Positions 34,788-42,405 of a DNA stretch of 64,000 bases are shown piece after piece. Both the position numbers and the translations under genes were made by a program. The stretch is taken from the NCBI RefSeq assembly GCF_005116475.1, contig NZ_SWBO01000010.1, forward strand, positions 90,642-154,641. Reading direction: 5' to 3'. This stretch comes from Pedobacter cryotolerans. GTDB taxonomy: Bacteria > Bacteroidota > Bacteroidia > Sphingobacteriales > Sphingobacteriaceae. The notes beneath the pieces were generated by a model, which did not search any database, was not told where the DNA came from, and was given only the letters and a program-made list of their open reading frames with translations. Positions within the stretch are counted from its first letter, which is position 1. Every line of letters starts with the position of its first letter.

Positions 34788-35861
34788 ATGTTGCAAGACC
34801 AGATCACACAATATACAGCAGAAATAAATGCGTTTGATACTAAAAATGCAGATGAGCTGGAACAATTTCGTATTCGTTTTTTAGGTACAAAAGGCATTAT
34901 TAAAGATATTTTTGATGAGTTTAAAGCCGTTTCTCCTGAAGAAAAAAGAACTTTAGGGAAAGTTTTAAACGAATTTAAGCAATTAGCCGAGGCAAAATAT
35001 CAAGCTTTAAATGAACTAACGGAAAACTCTAAACTGCAAACTGAAAACTCCCAACTAGACATGACTTTGCCTGGTGAGGGTTTTGAAGTTGGTGCTCGCC
35101 ATCCTTTAGCTTTAGTGAGAAGAGAAATCATCGAGATTTTTAACAAACTAGGTTTTAGCGTGGCTGAAGGGCCAGAAATAGAAGATGATTGGCATAATTT
35201 CTCTGCATTAAACTTTCCAGAAGAACATCCGGCAAGAGATATGCAAGATACCTTCTTCATTAAAAAAGCTGATAGCTCCCTCTCTACTGGAGAGGGTCGG
35301 GGTGAGGCTAAAGGTGATATCGCTCTACGTACACACACCTCTTCTGTTCAAGTTCGTATGATGGAAGCTGGTCAGCCACCATTTAGAGCTTTAATGCCTG
35401 GTCGCGTTTACCGTAACGAGGCAATTTCTGCAAGAGCACATTGCTTTTTTCACCAGGTAGAAGGTTTATATGTAGATGAAAATGTTTCATTTGCAGATTT
35501 AAAACAAACACTTTTTTACTTTGTACAAGAGTTGTATGGAGAAGGAACAAAAGTTCGTTTCCGCCCCTCTTATTTTCCATTTACTGAGCCAAGTGCCGAG
35601 ATGGATATTTCTTGTACAATTTGTAAAGGTGCTGGTTGCCAAATGTGTAAAGGCAGCGGTTGGGTAGAGATTTTGGGTTGCGGAATGGTAGATCCAAACG
35701 TTTTGGAAAACTGCGGTATAGATAGTAAAAAATACAGCGGTTTTGCCTTTGGTATGGGTATAGAACGTATTGCCAACCTCAAATTCGAGATAAAAGATTT
35801 ACGTTTATTTTCTGAGAATGATGTACGTTTCTTAAAACAATACAAAACAGCAATTATATAA
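34788..35861 (+). CDS. pheS: Phenylalanyl-tRNA synthetase alpha subunit, with repeat-derived insertions
   Basis: A 357-residue class II synthetase subunit. The start at 34788 (MLQDQITQY) matches the usual PheS N-terminus. It has an N-terminal coiled coil (1-75) and the catalytic core with motif 2 (GRVYRNEAISARAHCFFHQVEG region), a Cys-rich loop (CTICKGAGCQMCKGSGW) and motif 3 (GFAFGMGIERIANL). Two stretches look foreign: residues 77-90 (LTENSKLQTENSQL), encoded by an AAACTGCAAACTGAAAACT-type repeat, and residues 161-176 (ADSSLSTGEGRGEAKG), encoded by a CTCCCTCTC..GAGAGGGTCGGGGTGAGG palindrome also found at 44890-44925. Both are in frame and lie before or between core motifs, so the enzyme is probably active. 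PheT is not in the window. Confidence 0.95.
   Translation: MLQDQITQYTAEINAFDTKNADELEQFRIRFLGTKGIIKDIFDEFKAVSPEEKRTLGKVLNEFKQLAEAKYQALNELTENSKLQTENSQLDMTLPGEGFEVGARHPLALVRREIIEIFNKLGFSVAEGPEIEDDWHNFSALNFPEEHPARDMQDTFFIKKADSSLSTGEGRGEAKGDIALRTHTSSVQVRMMEAGQPPFRALMPGRVYRNEAISARAHCFFHQVEGLYVDENVSFADLKQTLFYFVQELYGEGTKVRFRPSYFPFTEPSAEMDISCTICKGAGCQMCKGSGWVEILGCGMVDPNVLENCGIDSKKYSGFAFGMGIERIANLKFEIKDLRLFSENDVRFLKQYKTAII
35275..35309 (+). repeat. Palindromic repeat inserted in frame in pheS
   Basis: GCTCCCTCTCTACTGGAGAG followed by GGTCGGGGTGAGGCT is nearly identical to the intergenic copy at 44890-44925. It contributes the SSLSTGEGRGEA part of PheS. Confidence 0.8.
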
Positions 35862-35916
35862 ATGAAACCATCATGATTTACAAAAATAGAATTAAGATAA
35901 ATCATGATAGCTTCAT
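35862..35916. promoter_or_regulatory. Long inverted repeat upstream of lipoprotein-TetR pair
   Basis: ATCATGATTTA (35870-35880) and TAAATCATGAT (35898-35908) are perfectly complementary. ATGAA and TTCAT extend the arms after a 3-base mismatch, and the loop is 17 bases. Each arm contains the palindrome ATCATGAT. No T-run follows. It could be an operator pair for the TetR regulator at 36355-36930 or a hairpin ending the pheS message. Confidence 0.5.
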
Positions 35917-35941
35917 CACCATTAAAAATAATTTATTACTG

Positions 35942-36355
35942 ATGAAAACGTTATTTGGGTTACTTTTGTTCATCTCAATTTGCACCTCATGTGCGAAAGA
36001 ACAAAACCTAATACCAGATTTTCCCGTAAATTTTAATATGCCCTTAACTGATCCGCGTTTAAGCAGATTAAGTTCTGCAGGTGGTGCGGTAAGTTTTAGT
36101 GGTTATGGTGTTGCAGGTATTATTATTTATCGCAGGGCGGATAACGCTTATGTAGCTTATGATAGATGTAGCACTGTAAATCCTGATCAGAAAAATGCGG
36201 TTGAAATAGACGACCCAAATTTAACGGCTACAGATCGTATTTCTGGCGCCAAATATTCATTGTATGATGGTAGCCCAGTTAAAGCGCCAGCTACAACATC
36301 CCTAAAAAGATATAGTGTTACCATTGCGGGTAATACTTTACAAGTAACTAATTAA
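35942..36355 (+). CDS. Small lipoprotein with a degenerate Rieske-like fold
   Basis: A 137-residue protein. The start at 35942 (MKTLFGLLLFISICTSC) gives a lipobox ending at Cys17; the upstream ATG at 35873 would translate an inverted repeat. The body resembles Rieske domains: GIIIYRRADNAYVAYDRCST is the first cluster-loop region, and GAKYSLYDGSPVKAPATTSL matches the second-loop and Pro-loop region. Yet the Cys-x-His and Cys-x2-His ligands are missing apart from one Cys in DRCS, so it should not bind a 2Fe-2S cluster. The stop overlaps the ATG of the TetR gene by one base, so the two are co-translated. Function is unknown. Confidence 0.72.
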   Translation: MKTLFGLLLFISICTSCAKEQNLIPDFPVNFNMPLTDPRLSRLSSAGGAVSFSGYGVAGIIIYRRADNAYVAYDRCSTVNPDQKNAVEIDDPNLTATDRISGAKYSLYDGSPVKAPATTSLKRYSVTIAGNTLQVTN

Positions 36356-36930
36356 TGGAGCCAGAAAAAATAAAAGAAAGCATTTTAAGAGCAGCGAAAG
36401 AGCTTTTTAGGAAATATGGTTACCATAAAACCAGCGTAAACGAAATTGCTAAAAAAGCACGTATTGCCAAAGCAACCATTTATAAATATTTTGATAGCAA
36501 AGAACAAGTTTTAGATGCCATTTTAATGGATTACTTGGATGTAAATTTGCATGAAATTTTAAGCAACAAAGTTACTTTCGAGAACGAAGAAGAACATTTA
36601 AAAGCTTTGGTGATGAAAACCTGCCGCTTATCTTACACGGTTTGTAATGAGTTTATCGGTTGGGATTTTGTTCGTGAAAATGCAAATTCGCAAGAATTTT
36701 TAAAACACCTTTCAGATCAATTAGAAGCGCTGTTACTTTCAGCTTACTTACAACTAGATCATTTTAAAAATAATCCTGCTCGTAAAGGTGGATTGGCATT
36801 TTTACTAAAAGCTAGTAAAAGTATCGTGTTTTCGTTTGCTTTTACTTCAGTAAGCGATGCTGATGTACGCAAAAATTTTGTAACCTTTCAAAAAGAGTTA
36901 TTGCCATATTTAGTAAAGGCAGCGTTGTAA
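36355..36930 (+). CDS. TetR/AcrR family transcriptional regulator
   Basis: A 191-residue regulator. The N-terminal TetR helix-turn-helix is clear: ILRAAKELFRKYGYHKTSVNEIAKKARIAKATIYKYFDSKEQVL (about residues 9-53). The C-terminal ligand domain is unassigned. The ATG overlaps the stop of the upstream lipoprotein gene (TAATG), so they form a translationally coupled pair. The inverted repeat at 35862-35916, ahead of both genes, is a plausible operator (inference). A palindromic CACATAG repeat follows the gene and may end transcription. Confidence 0.92.
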   Translation: MEPEKIKESILRAAKELFRKYGYHKTSVNEIAKKARIAKATIYKYFDSKEQVLDAILMDYLDVNLHEILSNKVTFENEEEHLKALVMKTCRLSYTVCNEFIGWDFVRENANSQEFLKHLSDQLEALLLSAYLQLDHFKNNPARKGGLAFLLKASKSIVFSFAFTSVSDADVRKNFVTFQKELLPYLVKAAL

Positions 36931-36939
36931 GATAACTTT

Positions 36940-36990
36940 CACCACATAGGCACATAGAAAATCTATGTTAACTATGCTTCTATGTGGTTG
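36940..36990. repeat. CACCACATAG...CTATGTGGTTG palindromic repeat
   Basis: CACCACATAG at the left end pairs with CTATGTGG at the right. Internal CACATAGAAAATCTATGTTA forms a second arm set. It lies between the convergent ends of the TetR gene and the 37005-37565 gene and could act as a terminator. Such elements are frequent in Bacteroidota spacers. Confidence 0.6.
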
Positions 36991-37004
36991 AATCAAAATA
37001 ATTT

Positions 37005-37565
37005 CTACTCTTTCCAGCCCCAAGGTGCTTTAGGAGTTGCAACCGGATTAGTTAAGTTAAATTTAACAGTAAACACCCGTTCAGAACCAATTCTACGTAA
37101 ATTGTAAGAGAAAAGATCTTTATCTATCGTTATCCACCAAACATTGCCAGCTGCTGTTGGCAGCATATCTACAGTTTGCTGATCTGCAGGAAAAATCTGA
37201 ATACCTGCTTGTCCGCTATTGGTTGTCATGCCTCCGTATTGTGTTACTTTATCTTCGGTTCCATCTTCATGTCGGTGGTCATGTTTCAACAAAATACGAT
37301 TGTTTTTGAATGTCAAAACCCAGGTTCTTGATCTATTTTCGCCTACAAAAAATGGTATTCTAATTGTACCATCATCGCAAGATTTTACATGCATAATTAA
37401 TGCGCCATTTTTAAAGTCGTCTGTAATACCTTGGGTAACTTCTCCTTGGTAAGCTTTGCCACAATGTTGTTTTAAGCTATCCCAAAATTGCTGAGCGCCA
37501 GATTTTTGTTGAGCTTGAATAGATAAAGTAGTAAAAATTAAAAATACAAGAATTAAGTTCTTCAT
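37005..37565 (-). CDS. Exported protein of unknown function
   Basis: A 186-residue protein with a Sec signal peptide (MKNLILVFLIFTTLSIQAQ, cut near residue 19). I do not recognise a named domain. The mature part has FWDSLKQHCGKAYQGEV, KSCDDGTIRIPFFVGENRSRTWVLTFKNNRILLKHDHRHEDG and AGNVWWITIDKDLFSYNLRRIG. It looks like a single beta-rich domain with two cysteines that could pair in the periplasm. The HDHRHEDG segment is a possible metal site. It stands alone between convergent and tandem neighbours. Likely a conserved Bacteroidota secreted protein. Confidence 0.7.
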   Translation of the reverse strand: MKNLILVFLIFTTLSIQAQQKSGAQQFWDSLKQHCGKAYQGEVTQGITDDFKNGALIMHVKSCDDGTIRIPFFVGENRSRTWVLTFKNNRILLKHDHRHEDGTEDKVTQYGGMTTNSGQAGIQIFPADQQTVDMLPTAAGNVWWITIDKDLFSYNLRRIGSERVFTVKFNLTNPVATPKAPWGWKE

Positions 37566-37667
37566 TTGCTCAAGATAGTAATTTACCTTTCGAAGTACAA
37601 ATGCTTACAACAAACTAAGTACACTTATAATTTCTGAGCTTTCTGCTGTTGAATTTTTTTATTTATT

Positions 37668-38102
37668 TCAACTGCTTCCTAGTTCTCTCCAAGTGTAGCT
37701 TTTATGAACAATTTGCCAAGCTCTTCCGTATTTAAGTATTAAAAAATAGTCGGTAAATATTCTAAAACCTGGAATAACGATTTCTACTTTTGCCATTGCT
37801 GCATCTTTCTCAATATCAATTGAGATAATTCGACCTACTCTATTGGTTTTTTCATTAACTTTTATGTTAGCAATATATTGTGCGCCAGAACGTATCCACA
37901 AAGTGTCTTTTGCCACTGTATATAGATTAAAATCTGGATGAAAAGCTTTACGCAACCTTTCTGGCTGTCCGTTTGCTGTTCCTTCTATATAGTCGAGTAG
38001 TACTTCAGTAACTTGATCAAAATCACTTTTTACAGTCTGTGCGTATGTTTTTTCTGAGCGTAGGCTTACAAAAACAAGAAGTAAAACTAATATTTTATTC
38101 AT
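37668..38102 (-). CDS. Exported NTF2-like (putative lumazine-binding type) protein
   Basis: A 144-residue protein with a signal peptide (MNKILVLLLVFVSLRSEKTYA) and one NTF2-like cone domain of the putative lumazine-binding group. The pattern is VLLDYIEGTANGQPERLRKAFHPDFNLYTV, then YIANIKV and FTDYFLILKYGRAWQIVHKSY. These proteins often sit beside serine hydrolases or DJ-1 genes in Bacteroidota. Here the neighbour at 38185-40590 lies 82 bases upstream in the same direction. No catalytic residues are evident; small-molecule binding is the usual guess. Confidence 0.8.
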   Translation of the reverse strand: MNKILVLLLVFVSLRSEKTYAQTVKSDFDQVTEVLLDYIEGTANGQPERLRKAFHPDFNLYTVAKDTLWIRSGAQYIANIKVNEKTNRVGRIISIDIEKDAAMAKVEIVIPGFRIFTDYFLILKYGRAWQIVHKSYTWRELGSS

Positions 38103-38184
38103 TTTTTATAAATGATGAGGTTTTAAATATATATTATCCTGACCCAATGTCTCCAACATTGGAACATCGGGTAAACAATATTGC

Positions 38185-40590
38185 TTAACGCTTTATTTTT
38201 TCAAAAAATAGGTTTTTAACCCTATCAGAATTGATATAAAAACCTGTAATCTTTTTTTGATTGTCTCGAGTATATCGAATACTAGCAATATTTCTAGCAT
38301 TGCTTAAGAACATATCTGTTTGAATTGAAGTGAGATCAATTACTGACTGATTTCTATTGCTTGTAAATAAGCCTTTTTCATTTTGTGATAAGTTATAGGT
38401 TGTATTCAATGCCTCGTTATAAAATACACCCGTAAATTCATTTAAAGCAGTATTGTCGTATTTTATAGGATTGTAAGCTTCGTATACATACTCATCACTA
38501 TCGCCAGAAGTATAAGCCACTTTCATAGTAGCGCCTTCTTTACGAAACTTTACCATAATTACATCGTCTCCATCAACCACCATTTGGAAATTTTTTTCTG
38601 AAATTGGTACCAGTGAACTTACTTCATTACTGCCTAAAATTTGGTAGCGTAAAGTGTCATTTGCTACATACAACTTAAGCCCAGCTATAAGTTCGTTATC
38701 CCAATAATTGCCGCTGTAGGTTTCTAATTGTTGGCGGGTTAATTTTAAAGTTTTAAGCTTAGCGTAATCAATATTTGCAGGTTCTGGAAATATATCGCCA
38801 AGCACTTCTGTTGCCATGCCCATAGCAAGACTACCGTTGTATCTGTTGTTATTGCCAAGCGCAAATGAGGTCACTTTTTGCTCTGGGAAAATAAAAATGT
38901 TACTTGCATAACCTCCTTCTAAACCATAAGTCCAATATTTAATAACACCTCGCTCTGCATGTTGATATTGTTGTCCGTATAAGAATTTTCCAGCGGTAGG
39001 GTTGTAAGTGGTGGTGCCATCATTTAAAGTTACTGGCGAGTTTAGTGTTTCAATTAACTTTTTGCTTCCAACTTTTGGGTTTTCGAAGTTCAAATACCAA
39101 CGACTAAGATCTGCCGCCGAAGTATAAAGATTGGTAGTTCCTGTAATGGAGTGATTGATACGGTTATACTTTAAACCGTCTTTTCCAATCTGATAAGAAA
39201 CAGCCATATTGGCCAGTATTGCTTCATTATCATCCAAAAACAAAGTATTATTCATGCCCATTGGCTCAAAAATATGTTGCTGTGAGAAGCCTGCTAAAGT
39301 TTGTCCAGTAATTTTCTTGATCACTTCCGTCAATAAAATGAGCCCTGATGCGGTTGGATGAAATTGTGTACCAGGTATGTAATTCAATTTTTTTTGTTGA
39401 AAGATAAGGTTCAATGCATCTTGCTGCGTGAAAAAATCTTTGTCCCTCCAGCCAGTAATGTCTTTTAAAGCTGCAAAGTCTGCCAAACCACTCGATTGAC
39501 TTAACAAATGTTTAATCGTAATGATGTGTCCATAATCTGGTAATTGTGGAATATATTTACGAACATCATCAGCCAAGGATAGTTTTCCCTGTTCTTCAAG
39601 TAGTAAAACTGCAAAAGCTGTAAATTGTCTCGACATCGTACCAATCTGAAATTTGGTATCAGCCGTAACGGGAGATTGAGTATTGACATTTGCACTGCCA
39701 AATCCTTTTTGGTACAAAACTTCACCATTCTTAATTAGCGCAGCTGATACGCCTGGTTTATCTGGCGCATTATCCCACTCAGCAAATACTTTATCTAAGT
39801 TCTTGGTTGTTTCTTTATTGATTTGGGATGTGCCAGCTTCAATAAGTGTAATAATTTGATAAGCCATTTTTGATGCAGAACTAGGATCTTGTCCAGTTAC
39901 AAACCTGCCATCAACAACCGTAAAAGCATCCCAACCTTCATTAGAATATACAAAATTGCCTTCATTGGTTTTTATTGCCTCGTCTATCGCAAACGGAAAT
40001 GTTTTATAGTATGCTGCTGCTGTGTTTTCAAATTTGTTCGGAAACCCAGTTATCTTTTTGCCACTGTATAGCGATCTTCCAGAATTATCTTTAAAGTAAG
40101 CTAAGCCTGCCGTGCCATGGCAAATAGCAGAAACTACTCCGTTTTGGTTATAAATCTCCCTAGCAATGTTTTGGATAGTGGAATCTTCGGCCACACCAAA
40201 CATAGCAGCTCCACCACCAGTGTAAAAAATTGCGCTGTAATCTTCCGCTTTAATGGCTGATGGTTTTAGCGTGTGTTCTAATTTGTCCATGAAAAATGAA
40301 TCATAAAGATATTTTTTCTGAATACTATCGGATGAATTGATATAGCCGATAGGAATTGCCCCACCTTTTGGACTGATGAAATGAACCAGATAGCCAGCCT
40401 TTATAAAAATATCATAAGGGATGACAATTTCTTCAAAATGGTTAGCGGCAGCAATTTTACTGTTGCCATAAAGTTCCTGATTGGAAGTTACAAACAAGAT
40501 TTTTTTTTGTGCGTAAGCTGTTGTAAGCAATAAACCGAGTAAAATAATCATTACGATTATTCGATAAAATTTAGATGTTGATCTATACAT
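38185..40590 (-). CDS. DJ-1/PfpI domain fused to a beta-lactamase-fold domain with lost active site
   Basis: An 801-residue exported protein (hydrophobic signal to about residue 27). Residues about 28-255 are a DJ-1/PfpI (Hsp31/glyoxalase-like) domain with nucleophile Cys157 followed by His158 (AICHGTAGL). Residues about 265-590 match class C beta-lactamase/serine-hydrolase proteins (FQIGTMSRQFTAFAVLLLEEQGKLSLDD pattern, HLLSQSSGLADF). However, SxxK reads Thr318-Met-Ser-Arg321, YxN reads Pro412-Thr-Ala414, and the HxG strand reads YGLEGG. The serine hydrolase should therefore be inactive and may bind peptides or glycans instead. Residues about 620-801 are a C-terminal beta-rich extension. The DJ-1 part keeps its cysteine. 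The fusion may scavenge reactive carbonyls near the envelope (inference). Confidence 0.85.
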   Translation of the reverse strand: MYRSTSKFYRIIVMIILLGLLLTTAYAQKKILFVTSNQELYGNSKIAAANHFEEIVIPYDIFIKAGYLVHFISPKGGAIPIGYINSSDSIQKKYLYDSFFMDKLEHTLKPSAIKAEDYSAIFYTGGGAAMFGVAEDSTIQNIAREIYNQNGVVSAICHGTAGLAYFKDNSGRSLYSGKKITGFPNKFENTAAAYYKTFPFAIDEAIKTNEGNFVYSNEGWDAFTVVDGRFVTGQDPSSASKMAYQIITLIEAGTSQINKETTKNLDKVFAEWDNAPDKPGVSAALIKNGEVLYQKGFGSANVNTQSPVTADTKFQIGTMSRQFTAFAVLLLEEQGKLSLADDVRKYIPQLPDYGHIITIKHLLSQSSGLADFAALKDITGWRDKDFFTQQDALNLIFQQKKLNYIPGTQFHPTASGLILLTEVIKKITGQTLAGFSQQHIFEPMGMNNTLFLDDNEAILANMAVSYQIGKDGLKYNRINHSITGTTNLYTSAADLSRWYLNFENPKVGSKKLIETLNSPVTLNDGTTTYNPTAGKFLYGQQYQHAERGVIKYWTYGLEGGYASNIFIFPEQKVTSFALGNNNRYNGSLAMGMATEVLGDIFPEPANIDYAKLKTLKLTRQQLETYSGNYWDNELIAGLKLYVANDTLRYQILGSNEVSSLVPISEKNFQMVVDGDDVIMVKFRKEGATMKVAYTSGDSDEYVYEAYNPIKYDNTALNEFTGVFYNEALNTTYNLSQNEKGLFTSNRNQSVIDLTSIQTDMFLSNARNIASIRYTRDNQKKITGFYINSDRVKNLFFEKIKR

Positions 40591-40677
40591 AAATACTTTT
40601 TTTTCAAAAGTATAGATACACCTCTGTTGCTAAGGGCTTGGTTTACAAAACGGGAGTATAAGATTATAGAATAGAAC

Positions 40678-41709
40678 TTATTTAGCGTATAACTTCTGGT
40701 ATTCTGCAGGTGTTAAGCCTGTTGTTTTTTTAAAAGCAGTAAAAAAGGTCGATTTTGAACTAAAACCACTATCATAGCCTAAACTTTCGATAGTGTAATT
40801 TTTTTCGTTCTCCAACAATTCCTTTGCCTTTTCAACTCTATATTCTTTAACCAAATTGGAGAAAGATTTGCCTAGTATTTCATTTACGTATTGAGATAAT
40901 AAATGCTTGGTCACCTTTAATTCTTTCGCAGCCTCTTCAAGTGTGAAATTTGGATTAAGAAAGAGTTCTTTTTCAACAATAATAGGTATTTTCTGACCAA
41001 TGATTGCTAAAGTGTTTTGATCAATTTCTTTGTTTTTATACCTTTCTTTTTCTTGAAAAAAACTGGTTTGGGAACTGTTTTTAAAAATTACAAGTAACAC
41101 AATTACATATAAAATAAATGTGAATGACAGCGAGCCTACAATATAAGAGGTGTAATTTGATGTAGCAAATGCTAGCCATATTACAGTAACACCCATGTAG
41201 ATACTCAATAGCCAGATATCTATTTTATGCAAACTTTCTTTGTCTTTAATTTTTTGAAGAATTGGTTGTAAGCTTCTTGCAGATATAATAATGTAAAAAA
41301 GCCATTGCGCATATATGGCTTTTACCATCCAATTGCTCCAAATTATACGATTTTCAACGTATGGATACAGAAAGCCTAAAACCGACATGACTACGATGTA
41401 TGTTATCACATGTATCATCCAATTTGATTTTTTATCTGCTGTGTAAGCTTTTAGGTATAGATAAAGAAAAGGACCAATTAATATGCAGGCAGAGAGCCCA
41501 ATTTGTATAAAAATATTTGATAACTGTGGATTAAAATAGAAAAATACAGATTTGATAATTCTGATACTTAAAACCAATAGTAGTAAAGATAAAAAGTAAT
41601 TTGAAAAAACTTTCTTTTTAGCGTTGATAGCAAAATAGATGGAAAGTAACAGACCATTAAAAGCGCCCAAAGCACTAAAAAAGAAAAGGAACTGGTCTGA
41701 GCCCGTCAT
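40678..41709 (-). CDS. Membrane-bound AraC family regulator
   Basis: A 343-residue protein. Seven or so hydrophobic segments fill residues about 1-215 (QFLFFFSALGAFNGLLLSIYF onward). A C-terminal AraC/XylS helix-turn-helix pair (about 240-343) carries FTLEEAAKELKVTKHLLSQYVN and YTIESLGYDSGFSSKSTFFTAFKKTTGLTPAEYQ. This layout is common in Bacteroidota sensors that read a signal at the membrane. The gene has its own -7 box (41757-41764) and an 18-bp palindrome (41770-41787) just upstream. Regulated genes are not evident; the adjacent DJ-1 fusion gene is a candidate. Confidence 0.9.
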   Translation of the reverse strand: MTGSDQFLFFFSALGAFNGLLLSIYFAINAKKKVFSNYFLSLLLLVLSIRIIKSVFFYFNPQLSNIFIQIGLSACILIGPFLYLYLKAYTADKKSNWMIHVITYIVVMSVLGFLYPYVENRIIWSNWMVKAIYAQWLFYIIISARSLQPILQKIKDKESLHKIDIWLLSIYMGVTVIWLAFATSNYTSYIVGSLSFTFILYVIVLLVIFKNSSQTSFFQEKERYKNKEIDQNTLAIIGQKIPIIVEKELFLNPNFTLEEAAKELKVTKHLLSQYVNEILGKSFSNLVKEYRVEKAKELLENEKNYTIESLGYDSGFSSKSTFFTAFKKTTGLTPAEYQKLYAK

Positions 41710-41756
41710 TATTTATTAAGTGGGTAATTGGTTATGCATTAATTATTGATTTTCAT

Positions 41757-41764
41757 CAAATTTA
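41757..41764 (-). promoter_or_regulatory. -7 promoter box for the AraC-type gene
   Basis: Read on the minus strand this is TAAATTTG, an exact TAnnTTTG match, about 48 bases before the start at 41709. No -33 element is clear at the expected distance. Confidence 0.5.
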
Positions 41765-41769
41765 GCTAG

Positions 41770-41787
41770 TTCAAAAATATTTTTGAA
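41770..41787. promoter_or_regulatory. Perfect 18-bp palindrome upstream of the AraC-type gene
   Basis: TTCAAAAATATTTTTGAA is its own reverse complement. It lies where the -33 region of the AraC promoter should be, so it could be an operator for autoregulation. Confidence 0.5.
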
Positions 41788-41869
41788 GGTAAGTATTTTT
41801 CACAAAACTAAATTGCGAATCAGTTTATTTGGTGAGTAAGATTTATAGATTCATTGCAAATTTAAATAA

Positions 41870-42064
41870 TTGCACAATCTCAATTTCTCTAAACCTGATA
41901 GTAACGAAAATACTTTTGTTTTTGCCATACTGGTAGCTGTTACTTCAGTGCTACTGAATTTCAGAGTTCTCTCAGTGTTTGTAATGACGGGAACAAAAGA
42001 TTGTAGTGATAGCAGGGCGATCCTTTTAATAGAAGCTCAGAACACTGCTTTTCTAAAACTTAAC
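41870..42064. repeat. Reverse-oriented copy of the TCCCG...CGGGTCTATTT element family, no gene
   Basis: Read on the minus strand, CCCTGCTATCACTACAATCT and the sequence after it match the start of the element at 63308-63413 (CCCGTCGTCCGCTGCAATCT). A 66-codon frame here is built from this repeat and is rejected. A TACTTTTG box (41911-41918) and the TTCAGTGCTACTGAA hairpin are also present. The rest of 41710-42405 holds the palindrome, the small ORF at 42145-42255, a hairpin and a word-like repeat. Confidence 0.5.
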
Positions 42065-42085
42065 ATTTAAATAACATATACCGTT

Positions 42086-42115
42086 TTGGTTTTTGGTATA
42101 AAAAATATACTTTTG
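42086..42115 (+). promoter_or_regulatory. Complete Bacteroidota promoter for the small ORF
   Basis: TTG at 42086-42088 and TACTTTTG at 42108-42115 are 19 bases apart, a full match to the TTG-N19-TAnnTTTG consensus. Transcription would start about 25 bases before the ATG at 42145. Confidence 0.7.
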
Positions 42116-42144
42116 TAATATTAATCATCATTAAATCTATTGAA

Positions 42145-42255
42145 ATGAGTAAAGAGTTATTAGAATTTTCGGTAATGGTTGATGAACAATTTGATATGAA
42201 GTTTAATTGGCTAGAAGGGGCTTTTGGATTTATTCTTAAAGTTTTTGGCAAGTAA
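42145..42255 (+). CDS. Candidate small protein, 36 residues, unknown
   Basis: An ATG-to-TAA frame of 36 codons, MSKELLEFSVMVDEQF... ending FGFILKVFGK. The N-terminal half is acidic (Glu, Asp), and the C-terminal half is hydrophobic with aromatic residues and a basic end, so it could form a membrane-associated helix. Support comes from the exact consensus promoter at 42086-42115, a sensible leader length (about 25 bases) and a hairpin (42282-42300) soon after the stop. I know no family for it. It could instead be a small regulatory RNA in which the frame is incidental. Confidence 0.45.
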   Translation: MSKELLEFSVMVDEQFDMKFNWLEGAFGFILKVFGK

Positions 42256-42281
42256 ACAACATTGCTAATTTTTCTTTAATA

Positions 42282-42300
42282 ACGAGTTTAAAAAACTCGT
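42282..42300 (+). terminator. Hairpin after the small ORF
   Basis: ACGAGTT (42282-42288) pairs with AACTCGT (42294-42300) around a TAAAA loop. No T-run follows, so it is a weak or processing-type end. Confidence 0.4.
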
Positions 42301-42349
42301 AATGAATTATAAGGCTTAATTTTTGATGAATTAGAATCTTTATAACTTA

Positions 42350-42385
42350 CTTGTCTCATATCTCACATCTAAATACTCACATCTC
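42350..42385. repeat. Word-like repeat (inverse of GAGATGTGAG type)
   Basis: CTCATATCTCACATCTAAAT and CTCACATCTC repeat; the reverse complement matches the block at 13161-13215. Confidence 0.55.
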
Positions 42386-42392
42386 TTTTTAC

Positions 42393-42400
42393 TATCTTTG
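42393..42400 (+). promoter_or_regulatory. -7 promoter box directly before rlmD
   Basis: TATCTTTG matches TAnnTTTG and ends 5 bases before the rlmD ATG at 42406, which implies a leaderless or nearly leaderless transcript. Confidence 0.55.
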
Positions 42401-42405
42401 CAGCA

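Noticed and set aside
41870..42070. 66-codon plus-strand frame
   Set aside because: Most of it is a reverse copy of a repeat element, and its hydrophobic stretch comes from repeat DNA.
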